Below the pieces are notes generated by a model. The model worked only from the letters and a program-made list of their open reading frames with translations, did not search any database and was not told the DNA's origin. 64,000 nucleotides of DNA, from NCBI RefSeq assembly GCF_020379485.1, contig NC_063438.1, positions 3,906,001 to 3,970,000 of the forward strand, read 5' to 3'. The stretch comes from Brassica napus. Taxonomy: Eukaryota > Streptophyta > Magnoliopsida > Brassicales > Brassicaceae. A program made the translations under genes and the position numbers. Positions 45,546 through 57,830 of this stretch are shown here, piece after piece. Position 1 is the stretch's first letter. Each line of letters opens with the position of its first letter.

Positions 45546-45783
45546 GATCAAGAAGATCTCATCAATGGCATGACATCATTCTCTATCCAAGATTTTATTA
45601 TTTATCCAAGACTTCATTATCTATCGTTATTTATGTTGACTTTCTTAATTTATCTATCACTTCTTGTCTATATTGACTTTTTTAATGTATCTGTCACTTT
45701 AGTTAATTTTAATTGACTGTTAAGTAAATAATTATTCTCTTATTTTGTAGTATTTGGTCACAACAATTTGTAAGTTTTTCTTA

Positions 45784-45916
45784 ACCAAACTACTAACGCT
45801 TTTCCCATTGGTAAAGCTTTTACAGCATCTTTCTAGAGAATTCGGAAAATATATTCCTTTGCCAATTAGAATCCGTCTCATGTATAAGTAGAGAATTCAG
45901 TTTCTAGTGATTATAC
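45784..45916. repeat. 133-bp dispersed repeat, matches 36913-37045
   Basis: Same length in both places, about 85% identical, from ACCAAACTACTAACGCTT to GTTTCTA..GATTATAC. It may be a shared gene fragment (similar short frames in both), but I cannot assign it. Confidence 0.8.
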
Positions 45917-46014
45917 TATGAACCTATTGATTTGATTCATATAGATTTGGGGAGGGGACTCACACTGTAGATCAGAAACTCATACTAATCAAGCGATTGA
46001 TTCACCATTTTTCT

Positions 46015-46570
46015 AGTTTTATCTCGATATCAATCAGAAACTCACACTGTAGATCGTCTAGAAGATTTAAGTCATTTTGGAAAATACGTGAAGAGTTTTG
46101 ATACGTGGAATTCATATACGAACAACACTTGTTGTTGAGAGTTTTGATGAGAGCAGATGTTAAACTATCATCTTTTGGTGTTAAGTAGAGGTTGTTTATG
46201 TGATGAGATAGTTGGTGAAGGTCACACACACAAGTTTCATTGTTTTGTTAAGAGCTACAAAGATGAATGTATCATGAAGTTAAGAGATGTTGGTTTACAC
46301 TTATATTGTTCTACGGATCAGTGTCCCGACCTCCAGATTTCAAGCTACCACTTCCTTGGACACAACACCACGAATTGGAGCAGCTAAGTACTTATCCCAT
46401 GGGTAACTTCAACTGGAAGATTGAGCAAGTTGCATATGTTTCTTGGACTTTGAACAATATTATGGTTGCAGAGAAGAGGAAAACAACATCACATGGCGGT
46501 TTGAATTACATTGAAGGTTACTGACACAGCTAGGACATCCACCGAAGGGACATTTCATCTTGTAAGCTTG
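46015..46570 (+). pseudogene. Papain-like family remnant, copy D, plus unknown coding-like DNA
   Basis: 46018-46130 reads SRYQSETHTVDRLEDLSHFG, matching the SRYQSESHAW and QYQSKTCDADCLEDVSSF parts of copies B and C, and ends in a stop. The following 400 bp have short frames (46157-46387 and 46267-46524) that I cannot assign. Confidence 0.4.
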
Positions 46571-47226
46571 TGCTTGTTGTTTCCACTCTGATGCATTGGA
46601 CGAAATTCATGAGCTGATGGTGAAACAGAACTTGCCTCAAGTCTAAATGTTAGTCTATCCTTTTGATACATCTTTTTCAAAGGCTGTTTGCCTTGCCATT
46701 ATGGTTGGATATGAAATAACTAAAATTGAATATTTTTAATTTTATCCTGTTTGGTTTTTTTGTAATATAATCAAATTAGGTTCGGTTCTGAGTTTATATA
46801 AAAGAATACTTGGTTCAATTTCAGCTTAATTCGATTTGGTTTGAGATTACTTTTGGAGTAACCAAATATTGTGTTGGAGAACCACAAATACAAAAGGACA
46901 CAAACTATTTAGAGAAAACATTCCATTTCCATATCCAACAAAAATAATCTCATGAAAGAAAAAGAATGATTAGAAAAACCACGAACATACGTAAAAGTAA
47001 TACAAATTCCGGAGTTTACTTACAACATGCACACACACACCTATAAGTAAAAATAGTATACAGTACATATGATAACATATATTTAAGCAATGACAGTACA
47101 TATTTGATGTTTGTCTGACATATAAATTGTATAACCTACCTGACTCAGAGCGCTGCTTGGTGCACTCATCATCAAACAAGAACCAACACGACAGAAGAAG
47201 TTAATTATGTACCCAGCGACCATGAC
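46571..47226. other. Intergenic, SCAR2 3' side
   Basis: Nothing recognised other than the probable 3' UTR of SCAR2 near 47226. Confidence 0.5.
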
Positions 47227-50200
47227 TCAAGAATCACTCCAACTATCTGAATCTTCATCCTCATCGCTTCCAGCCATTGCCTGCACCAGTGTGTATCCAA
47301 CGATCATTACGTGTTTTCAGATGTGTAAGCCATTGAGAAAAACAAGTTGATATTGTATTTGGTCGAAACGCTTTGACATGAGGCCTTTAGAATTATGAAG
47401 GGCCACAAAGAGTAAAAATAAGGAGATTGAAAGAGAGACGACGGACCTGGCGTATTGTGTTTGCTTTTTCTAAGATTGCAGCTACCCTTAGGTTCGTTTT
47501 AGGACCAGTTTGAATGCTTGGACGTGTCGCTACAGCAGGCTTCAGACTAACGGACTGCATAAACAAACCAAGGTCATACAACTCCTGATCAAATTTTTCT
47601 GTGCAAGGTAAGAAGAATGTGAGTTACCTTGTTTCTTATTTGTGCAAGCAATGAATCTTTGTCATCTTGCTTTGATTTGATTGGTGGTTGGACCCTCTCA
47701 GAGACTTTCTTCAGCTGGCAAATCATTAGAACAAGGGATTTAGAGAAACATTTCTTTTAGCAAGAGTATGGTATTGGAGATGAGATGTAACTGTTACCGT
47801 GCGTCTGTCATGAGCTGCAACGGCATCGACAAGCGGACTTCTTGGACGGGGAAGTTTAACCATAGGGACCTCTTCTAGTTTATCTGTGTCCAATGTAGGT
47901 GCAACAGTGAATGCGTTGACAGGCCACATAGCATCTCCCACTGAAGCAGGAGTTATCTTCTGAACCGAAGAGTTTGATGGTTCTGCTATTTCTGCACTTG
48001 AAGCATCAGGATCGGAATGACCATTATCTTCCACCTTTGCTGACTGAGGTGGTGTCAACGCTTCGGTTTCAGGACAATCTTTCTGACCTCTTGAGGTTTC
48101 TGAAACCTGCACATCTGTGTCGTCTTCGAAATCTTCGTTTTTAGCTGAAGGCTCCTGAGGCAGCTGCAATGACGACTCTTGTGAATAAACGAGCTCCTGG
48201 TTCTGAGAAGTATGGTCAGCCAAAAGATTGTTCTCTTCAGAACCAACATCCTCTATACTCCCGTGGTTAGGAATTGCAAGGAGCTCAATAGAAGGATCCG
48301 CTGACTGAGTTCTCTGGGAGCCGAAACTGTCGTACTGACTATTCAAATCAGTGGCAACGGATGGGAACTGAATGGATGAATGCAACGGCTTTTCTGATTC
48401 ACTGGTCATAGACTCTCCAGGAAGTTGTTCTGATTTCTCCCTTCCTAGAGATTCTGACAGCTCTGGTGTTGACCACATTTGAACATTCAAGCTGGATCCA
48501 GAGGGTGGTGCGGCTGACGGAGCAGAACTACTGGTTTCGCCTAATTCTCCCATGAAGTTAGGAAGAAAAGATTGTGGAGCCTTTCCAATACGCCATTGCA
48601 TAGGAGGAAGGGGTGGGAGCGGTGGCATGTCCTCCTGATTAGGTGTAGTGGTCTCAGGGATCAGACCAAAGCTAGGGAAAATAGGATCCAGATTCAACTC
48701 TTGCTTAGGATTGTTCCATTCTATGCCTGCTGATTGTGGTACAAACTCTAAGCCCCTGGAAACACTTGACAGCTTCAACTCCTCATCTTCTAATGCATGG
48801 CTTACACAAGGCGTTTGCACTTTAACCGACGGCTCGGTAGTCAAACTCTCTGTAAGGTTCATATTATTCGCTGGCAAAGAGTCTATGCCATTTTCATCAG
48901 GAATGCTCTCACAAGGAGATTTGGTTTCTCTGTCTCTGTTACTTTGATCAAGAGATATCATGGGACTTACAGATTCACTACCTGCCAGGTCATTATTGTC
49001 TAGGGAAGTACCCAGACCTTCTGAAGACGCTTCCAGTGGGCTTTCCTGCACTGTTTTTTCTAACGCTGAATTATTCTTCGCTGGTAATATCCCGTTAGAC
49101 TCCACAGCTGTATCATGGCAGCTGTCTGTAGCTTCAGATGACGACTTAGAAGTATTGGTCGATCTCCAAGGCAGAGAACCTTTCATACTAGTGGATGACA
49201 GGCTAACAGCATGATCTTCATCATCACTGGAAATGTCAGCGTGATTATCTGATACAGCAAGGTCTTCCTTCGGGACAATGTCTGTGGATATGTTGTCCAG
49301 CCCAGGAAGGTCATGAACGCCTTCATCATGGATGTGACTGGAATGAAATTCAGCAGGTATATCAGAGATCTGTTCATCGAATCTGCTACAACTAGGTGAA
49401 GCATATCCCATCGATTTCTCTCCTCCTGAGTTAAAAGCAGAAGTCAGCATACTATCAAGTTCAGTAGGCGCGGACATTCCATTCTCCAGTGTGTCTTCAT
49501 GGGACTCTGAAACAGAGACCTCAGCAGTGGTACCAAAGGCACATGACTGTTCATTGTCAACATCAGCGCTTCGAGAATCAACGCCAGAAACTGCATTAGC
49601 CACTGTAACGGAAGGGGTTTCATCATCAAGAGTATCTTCAAAGAGACTTTCGTCTATCGTACCAGGAAGACAAACTTTGGAGGCAAAATCAGGTGAAACT
49701 TCCATCTCCATCCCAGCTGAGAAAGGTAACACTTCTCCTGTTCGGCTACTACCATCACAGCTTTCAGTATCGTTGCCTGAGTTTGCTGCAACTGGAGAGT
49801 TTGTCTCAACATCATTATCAGCGACAGGTAACTGTTCACCTGTTTGACTATCAACAAACACTGGAGGACCAGGGACTGAGTTTGCTACATTTGAAGAATA
49901 ATCAACCATGCAATTCTTCTGAACGGCCGTATCGTATTTGCTTCCTTCAGAAGTTGAACTAACTGACGAAGTTTCAGAAGGAAAGTTAGAGTTTTTAACA
50001 TCAAAAGACGCACCAGATCTTGAATCGACTGGATCCACCTCGCTTCCATCATTGCCCCCCTTAACCGGATTAATTCTAGCAAGTTCTACAGACGTTTCAA
50101 CGACTTCTGGTGCTAAAGATTGAACAGTCAGTGAACATGATTCAGCATTCTGAGAGACTGACCTTGGACTTGAACATGAATCATTGGAAATAAATGATGC

Positions 50201-52577
50201 CTGGCCGTCTGCATTGCTGCTACTAACTGATTCCTGAACATTAGAATCATGAGAAACTTTGTTGGCTTCAGGAGTTGCGGTAGACGAGGGACCAACCAGC
50301 TCACTTTTAACACTAGAAGTAGAAGGTAAACGTCCAGAAAATTTCTCTCCGTCAGACTGATCATCAATGGATACGCTTGCAGTGTCCGAGTAAGAAAAAC
50401 TAGTGCTCCGTTTCCCAAACGAGCCTTGCCCATTTTCTGATACTGGTGTGTTTCCAACTGAATGAAGAAATGAAAATTGAGGTGGGTTTTCCCTCTTTTC
50501 ATCCACATCAGAATATGTATGATGATTCCCATCATTCAACGCATCTGATCTATGCTTAAGTCTACTATACTCATCATCTGTTTCTGTTTCTGACTCCATG
50601 GTGGCTGGTGCATCAACATAATTGTCAGCCTCGCTGGTTAAATCTTCAGAATAACTCCTGTGTTGAAGAAATCCTTGCTTTCCATTCAAATTGGTCTGTG
50701 AATCCTTTGTTAAAGTCGTACCAGGGAACCCGTTGTGAGTAGATTCAGGCACAGTCTCTATGTCCTTTTCAATAAAACCCGCATTTTCCTGCTGATTTGG
50801 CAATGAAACATCTATTCTGGTTCCACCGTGAGACTTCTCCGGAGCATCCACCATACTGATTTCAGGTATATCGGTTACTACGTCTTTGGCACTATCTATA
50901 TTCCATGTCAACAATTCGGGCTGGTTCAGGGAAATATTTTCATAACCTGCTTCATTGTTGACAGATGTCTGCACAAATCTCCCCATGTAGCTTTCCCCTG
51001 ATTTTGAAATAAGGGAATAGCCATCCAGCTTTCTAGTTTTCAGCTTCACAACTCGCGCTGGATCTGAATGAATAGCCTCTAAATGCTCCTCCCTAAATAA
51101 TTCATGCAATCTGTGCCAGATAAATGATTTGAAGCAACCATCGTCAGTCACTAGTTAATTGGAATATAGCAACTTTAGGAAACTATATATAAAGCACAAG
51201 TGAAATGACAAATATACAACACAAAAGTAGATATTACTCACTTGGCATGTGATGTCAGTGCATTTTCGGGTGTTCCTCCATTCCTCCAGTGAGATGCTCT
51301 TCTCTGCATGAGATTAGAAGAAAAACTATGACAATCTGAGAACTACACGGAGGAAGATAATATTACACATTTAAAACACCAAGACCATGAGAATCGTCCT
51401 AGGACCTGTCTAACTTCAATGCTACGTTTAAACAAAAACATAGAAGAACAAATTCAACTTTTTAAAGCAAATCGACCATGTTACGAACACAAAAACAAAA
51501 CCAAGAAGGATCACACTGAAACGCACAAGCTACAGCCTCCCTTTTGTGGAAGTACTACATACCTTTGCTTTCAGTGATTTCTTCTCTCTCTGAATATCAT
51601 CCCACGACGCCTCATATGAAGATGTTTCGTGCCTAACAAATGATGGATCGGTGTAGCGTTTCAAGCATGCCCCAGCTCCCGAAATATCAAACCTAATCAA
51701 AACCCAAACAAGAGATGTCGTTACATCACCCCCATCTCTCACAAAACAACCAGAGAAACAAGATTTAAAAAAAAAAAAAAAAAAAATCATACTTGTCCAG
51801 AAGAAATAGCCGTGGGGGACCCCGAGATTCCTCATACGAATCCATAACACATCGGGGTAAGTCACCACGCGTAACCACACTCTGCTCCATTTGTAGATTC
51901 GAATGCCACTCCACACCTGAAACAGAGTTACAAAGCTCGCTTGAAGTAATCCAAAAGCATATAGCTGACAAGAATCAAGATCATAAAGGATCGATAGAGG
52001 ATTGAGCTCTTATTGATCTTATCTGTGAAATGAGTCAAAACGTAGCTAGTCTTATACATAATGAGCTTGTTCTTGGTTTACTAACCAGAAGCTAAACCAA
52101 ACTAAACCAACACTGATTACACGGTTAACTACACTAGAACCAATCAAGCTTATGATCGATCTGACCTTTATTGGAAAAGAAGGGTGAATGATCGGTCTGG
52201 CAGAGCAACGCCTTCTCAACGAACGGTAACTCAGATTCGAGCTGTTGAACACGAGCCATAAGACCGTGGCTTCTAGAAGCTGTAGCCATCACTTCTTCGT
52301 GCAAGTCATGGAACATCTCAGCAGCAAACCTATAAGTCAATTCCCGATCAGATTCGTCGAAACTAATTTCCAATTCGACGCGATTCGAGCTCAATTACGC
52401 TAAATCCACAAAAAAAACTTACTCGGCGAGGTCACCGAGTTGACGCAATAAGCCGACGAGACCAGCCATGGCGACGCCTTCGAGGAGAGCCTCGGGGTCA
52501 TCCTTATCGGCGGATTGGTACAGATCCGGATCTGCTAAACCGTACTCGTTACGAGACTGGTACCTCGTCAACGGCAT
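47227..52577 (-). CDS. SCAR2: SCAR2/WAVE actin-nucleation regulator (ITB1/DIS3)
   Basis: Nine coding exons: 52577-52423, 52329-52166, 51916-51793, 51692-51563, 51303-51242, 51110-47798, 47714-47628, 47554-47447 and 47280-47227. Every phase closes, giving 1398 aa; Arabidopsis SCAR2 is about 1399. Subunit of the WAVE/SCAR complex that, downstream of ROP GTPases, activates ARP2/3 to nucleate branched actin, shaping trichomes and pavement cells. Residues 1-190 are the SCAR homology domain ([13 protein letters not shown] start, [30 protein letters not shown]), which binds the ABI subunit. Exon 6 is one 3.3-kb Ser/Glu/Asp-rich disordered exon with a PPLPPLPP stretch. The C-terminus has the WH2/V motif ([15 protein letters not shown]), a connector helix and the acidic [12 protein letters not shown] tail with the ARP2/3-binding Trp. 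Intact. Confidence 0.97.
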
Positions 52578-53996
52578 TGGTGATTGTTTGATCAGCTCGA
52601 GAGGATGATGAGTTTGCTCGTTAGGTGGAAAGAAGTTTTAAATCGAGGTAGCTACTAGTTATCTGTCTCTCTCTCCATTGAATTAATGCCCGGCCACGTT
52701 GAGACGGTTAACCAATTTCGTGAACCGGAACGGATTTGCTGTGTGTGGATTCGATTCGAGCGGCGGGTGTTAAGACGGAGGAGAGAGAGAGAGGATGGAA
52801 ACAATATTGGACCGTGAAAGGAGGAAGGATTTTACAAAACAAATTGAAAAAATATTTTATTTATTATAGTTTGAGAATTTCGCACTTTTTTTTCTTTTGT
52901 AAACTGCATTCAGAATTTCGCACATTTGCATGCTTTTTTTCTCTCTGTAAAAACATTTTTAAACTACAGTTTACGTTTTAAACCTAAAAATCACTGAAGG
53001 TGTTTTAGTCATATAGTGAAATGTTAATTTATGTATGGTTTTTTCCACTGAATCGTATTTCTCTACTTTTGAAATTGGATTGTGTGAATTAATATATACA
53101 CATCGTTCTTTTTTACCAGAAATAAAAATAAGGGGGGGGGGGTGTATACAAAATTTTAGTGTAAAATAAATCTGAAATTTTGAATGTAATTTTTTATTCT
53201 TTTGATGTTTAAAATAAGATATTTGCTAGTAGACCGTTTTGCCGACCAACCCCATTTGGAAATGACTTGGCTATGTTTACACACCTTTTGTTAAAATTAT
53301 AAACAGTTGTAACTTGTATTGTTATTTTGGTTGACGTTACACTGGTGTTCAAAAAAAAAAGGTTGACGTTACACTTACATCTATATATTTATATTTTCCA
53401 GAATATAACAGTTGAAATGCTCAATGCAACTCACGCTATGTATCGCTTCAGCATATAAACATACCAAATCGAAAACATCAAATCTTATGGATAGTCTGTT
53501 TTTAACCACAGCTGCAAAATAACGTTATCATTTGAATATTTGCATGCGACTCCGAAGTCATTCATCTTACATTTTAACTAATGTTAAACAAAGGAAAAAT
53601 AGTTGACAAAACTATGTTAATTATACTGACCTTTAGAATGTTTGAAAACTATACGTACGGATCTTTATACCAAACACAACTTAATTACGTTTTGAAAGAA
53701 ACGATGCGTCAATTCAAAGATAAGAAAAAGGATTTAAGTCCCAAGAGACTCTAAGAGTCCGCTGTTATCTGCATGCAGGAAGATCAGAAGACGATACACC
53801 TTTTCCATCCTCATCTCAAATCTATTTCGTTTATACTTCCTTGGCTCCTTTCGATATATTTTGTAATCACTAAAAAACCTCTGCAGTCGCTTTCTGTAGT
53901 TTCCCTAAGGTATTGATTTATCTTTAAGCTTATTTCATTGTTCTTGAAACCGTATCTTTTACTTCTTATTTTGTTGTTGACTTTCAGGTTTTAGAC
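52578..53996. other. Intergenic between SCAR2 and the downstream gene
   Basis: Shared upstream region of two divergent genes. It contains an 11-base G run (53132-53142), rare in this AT-rich DNA, and a poly(A) micro-insertion at 53329-53375. A probable non-coding first exon and intron of the next gene lie at about 53880-53990 (AG just before the ATG). Confidence 0.55.
53329..53375. repeat. Poly(A) micro-insertion with 15-bp direct repeats
   Basis: GGTTGACGTTACACT at 53329-53343 and 53361-53375, perfect, flanks 17 bp GGTGTTC plus ten A. The short body resembles the GTTCAC-poly(A) body at 17976-17994. Confidence 0.75.
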
Positions 53997-55574
53997 ATGT
54001 CTTATGTTCCTCCACATAAGCGAAACTCGAAGGATCCAGTTCAACCTTCCCCTTTTCCTGATTCTCCTCTTCTTACAAAATTCAGAAGAAACATTGATGA
54101 CCTCAAAAGTACCTATTTTCAAGGAAATGGAATTGTATATTCAGGAAAATACTTCACCAAATGGTTTCTTGTTAGTTCAAATGGAATTGAGGACGAGGTT
54201 CCTCCGTCTGTTAATCTTGTGCCCCTTTCCTCGGATTCTTCTGACTGCATAAATGGATTGAAGGCTTTGGAACTGATGAACAACGACTTCCACAAAGGTT
54301 ATGTGTTTTGGAATGAACAACAGTAGTGAGTCTTTTTAGCTTAGTTTTTATTTGTTTATATATATTTGTTAGATATGATCACTGAAGAGAGCGAAGAAGA
54401 AAGAACTAGGTGGCTCTTAGTAGCAGAGAAGGTTGCTGATGATCTTGTGTTTGCATATGAGCAAGCTAATAAGAGAAAGGAGGATCATGAAATTTCAGAT
54501 AATGCTAAACTGAGACTGGTTGCTAGGTTCGGAAAAATAGTCTTTTATGGGTAAGCATTTTAAAATTTTAGTCTTATATATATGTGTGTTTTCAAAACCT
54601 CGTTTTCCCTTGTTTTATAATAACATATAATTAATGAACTAGGCGCAAAGCTGGTCCTGTGGTTGATTATTCCCTAAAGAACTCGAGAAGGATATTCTCT
54701 ACAGATGTTCCAACCTCTTTCATACAAAACATCAAGTCTAAGGCTATACCAAGCCATGAGTTCTGTATAGACGGAGAAAAGCAAAAATACATTGTGAAGA
54801 TTAATGGTCCCAATGGAATCATCAACTGTAAATGTACTGTGAAGGAAGATGGATGTCTCACTATGTACAAGGCAAGTCTTTTAGAAATATTGTTATGAGG
54901 ACTTATGATACATCTCATCATCTTATATAAATCATTTTTTCTTTTGCGCAGGCCGAGCTTCATCCTGTAAGGCATTTGACTATTGATGTGTCTTGCATTG
55001 ATAAGAATCTTGATATGAGGCTTATGCTCGCTGGCAAAAGAAAAATAAAGACTCTCACGGTTAGTTAATTTTGATATATGTATATGCCTCTCTTGTGCTT
55101 AGTTTAAGTACCATTTATATGATGGACAGGAGAAAGAGATAAGTAACATTCAAGGACTACTTGGTTCAGCAGTTGTTGATCTGAATGTGAAAGGCAGATT
55201 AAGGTGGCCACTTGGTAAAACATCATCCGAAGGTGGTTACAAAATATTTGAAGTTTGTCACGCTAGAGTTACTATCTACAAAAAGCATACTCTTGGGCTT
55301 AAGGTTAGAGAGACTAATAGATTTAATGAGAGGTATGCAACAGCGGAAATGGAGAAGGGGGTTACTCTTATACTTAAAGAGATGAACACTAAACTACAGG
55401 TAAAATTATTTTGCTTCTGCATAAAATATATTGGAGGCAAGGCTTATATTAATTATTATACTTGTGGGTCTGCAGGAACAGAACATTGAGAGGGTTTGTG
55501 TTTTGGAAATGCTCCGAGATGCTCTTGGAACTATATGGGACTTCTTGTGTTGCGATGCCAATCTTATGCAATAA
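53997..55574 (+). CDS. Uncharacterised plant protein (DUF7903-like)
   Basis: Six exons: 53997-54297, 54373-54550, 54643-54871, 54952-55059, 55130-55399 and 55476-55574. Phases close throughout, giving 394 aa. Intron 3 uses a GC donor (AAG|GCAAGT) with a normal AG acceptor. The first donor was placed at 54298 (GTTATG); the stronger GTGAGT at 54329 would put a stop in frame. The protein starts MSYVPPHKR, a motif shared by a family of Brassicaceae proteins of unknown function that I recall as DUF7903. Further family-like blocks are RTRWLLVAEKV, RLVARFGKIVFYG, STDVPTSFIQNIKSKAIP, LTIDVSCIDKNLDMRLMLA and GRLRWPLGKTSS. No signal peptide or membrane helix. I know of no function. It sits between SCAR2 and the PPR gene, where Arabidopsis has a gene of unknown function. 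Confidence 0.8.
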
Positions 55575-56404
55575 AGAACCATATGTTTTTGCTGGTGCTA
55601 CGTTGGGTTTCTCTTTTACATTCTGGTGTGTTTTGGTACTTTAAAATTCATGAGTTTTTTTTGTTTGGTTATGAAGATTAAACTTGTGTTTTATTCAAAG
55701 TAGAACACAACACATTAGCTGTGATGTTTTACATAATCTGTGTTTTGTATGCATGTCAATCTGTCTAGGTTGGCTTGTCCCACTCTGAAGCTCACATGTA
55801 TTATAGTCTGGTCCAGCCTGGCATTATTTATTTGGTATACTATGTTTGTTAGTTCGGTGTGTGAGGCTCACATGCTTCTCATGATTTAGGTTTTAAACAT
55901 TCATTGATCAATGTCAATCTAGACTTTAAATGGTTGCATCAGATGAGACGGTCTAAAACCATTTGCGGTTAAATAGTTTTGATTTTGAGTAAGACAAATA
56001 AACAATGCAACTATGATGGACATCAAAACCAAACATAATTTCTATTAAATCTTTGAAGAAACCAATACATACATTTGAAGATTTTTCTTCTGCTTAGAAC
56101 ATAAAGTCTGATCACTTCTATCAAATTCTAGCTACCATCCACAAGACCAAATACTCTCCTTATACTGGCGAATGGTGAGGAAAGTATTTGCACAGGACGG
56201 TGCCACTTTTGTACAGTACATGTATCGAGACAGGTTAGTCTAATACCTATGCAAACATTATTAAAAAACTATCTATGGCATTTGTGTTCTAACTACTGGC
56301 TTTTACAGGGGAGTGAGAAGGGTTAGTCACTGAAGAGTAAGAAGATTTATGGAGAATATTAAGAACACTTTATCTTTTTTAGAAAAACTATGGTTTGTGA
56401 TTTG
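55575..56404. other. Intergenic; possible 28-codon two-exon micro-ORF
   Basis: Mostly unassigned. An ATG at 56172 opens a frame (MVRKVFAQDGATFVQYMYRD) that can splice from 56233 to 56309 with GT-AG and end at TGA 56331-56333 after GVRRVSH. It may be the last exons of an older gene rather than a gene in its own right. Confidence 0.35.
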
Positions 56405-57410
56405 CTATTGTTGCTCTTGTTTTACAGTCATTTTTAAAAGGACGTACATTTCTACTTTTTTTTGTTGTTTGAGTGATTCCTCGTTTTCTGTCGCTGTCAG
56501 TTTGAGTGAATCATGTTTAACAAATGGAAAAAAAAAACAGACTCAGCAACGAACGAGATAAATAAGGCTTGTAACAAACAAACAAAATGAGTCAAATGAT
56601 TAACCACCAAAACTCAACTCACATATGTAAAGCTAAAGTTTTTTATATACGATGAACATGAAATTGTTTAGATATACTCAGAAAGGGGAAACCTCTCAAC
56701 CAAATTCAACACCAAATATTAGAATTTCGAAGAGAATGAATGATGAAACTATATCATATAGCATACATCTGAGAGAAACTGGGTATTTTTCTTGTGGCGA
56801 ACACATACAAAACGAACATATAAAGCTAAAGTTGAAGACACATGGAATGATAATTACAGCTGACAGTAATAGAAAACAGATCAGAAGAACTTTTCTTTAT
56901 GTTTTTCTTTTCTGTTGTTTGCGTGATTCCTCGCTGTCGTTTTGATTGAACCCTGTTTAACAAACGGAATAAAAAGACTCAGAACCGATCGAGATAAAAC
57001 ACATGGAATGTTATTATGGGCAATAATAATGAAATTCAGATTAAAGCAGTATCACATTCAGACAGCAACAGTAATAAAAACAGATCGAAAAAACTTATCT
57101 TTCTGATTTTTTTTTTCTGTAGTTTGCGTGATTCATGGTTTTCTGTCGTTTGCGTGAACCCTGTTTTACAAAAAGGAAAGAACAAAGACCCAAAAATCTA
57201 TACTAAAAAGGCTTGTCACTTAAAGCCAAGAAGACGCATGGAATGAATAATCAAACTCGGATTAAATCAGTTTCACATTCAGACAGTGACATCACATTCA
57301 AACAGCAACAGTAATAGAAAACAGATCGAAAGAATTTATCTTTCTGTTTTTTTTTCCTATAACTTGCGTGATTCCTCGTTTGCGTGAATCATGTGTTTCA
57401 AAAAATCTAA
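56405..57410. repeat. About four diverged tandem copies of a 150-250-bp unit
   Basis: Copies near 56405-56590, 56860-57000, 57050-57250 and 57290-57410 share ACAGATCGAAA, CTTATCTTTCTG, a T run, GTTTGCGTGATTC and GTGAA(T/C)C. Spacing is uneven. Short frames inside are repeat artefacts. Confidence 0.65.
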
Positions 57411-57486
57411 AATACTTATCTTTTTGAATGTGATGTCACTGTCTGAATGTGAAACTGCTTTAATCCGAGTTTGATTATTCATTCCA
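57239..57486. repeat. Long inverted repeat, 64-bp arms, 120-bp loop
   Basis: Arms 57239-57302 and 57423-57486 are complementary at 63 of 64 positions. A transcript would fold into a long, nearly perfect hairpin. The arm sequence CACATTCAGACAGTGACATC and the GTGAAACTGCTTTAATCCGA part of the other arm recur in the neighbouring array. Confidence 0.9.
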
Positions 57487-57529
57487 CAAGTCTTGCCAAC
57501 AAATTAATCTCCTTTCTAACAAATTCTAA

Positions 57530-57830
57530 ATATCATCCGAGTTTATGAATGTGAAACTGCTTTAAACCGAGTTTTTAACTGCTTTAATCCGAGTTTCTGA
57601 ATGTGAAACTGCTTTAATACGAGTTTTTTAACTGCTTTAACTGCTTTAATCCGAGTTTCTGAATGTGAAACTGCTTTAATACGAGTTTTTTAACTGCTTT
57701 AACTGCTTTAATCCGAGTTTCTGAATGTGAAACTGCTTTAATACGAGCTTTTAACTGCTTTAACTGCTTTAATCCGAGTTTCTGAATGTGAAACTGCTTT
57801 AATCGAGTTTCTGGAGGTAAATCAAACTGC
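57530..57830. repeat. 62-bp minisatellite next to the hairpin
   Basis: GAGTTTCTGAATGTGAAACT starts at 57591, 57653, 57715 and 57776 (spacing 62, 62, 61). Each unit also holds two or three ACTGCTTTAA sub-repeats. It ends near 57830, followed by two copies of an AATTAATCTCC(T/C)TTCTAAC phrase (57840 and 57962), which also occurs at about 57502. Confidence 0.85.

Noticed and set aside
48055..50535. Many long frames on both strands inside SCAR2 exon 6
   Set aside because: Shadow frames of one 3.3-kb coding exon; the SCAR2 frame alone has family motifs.
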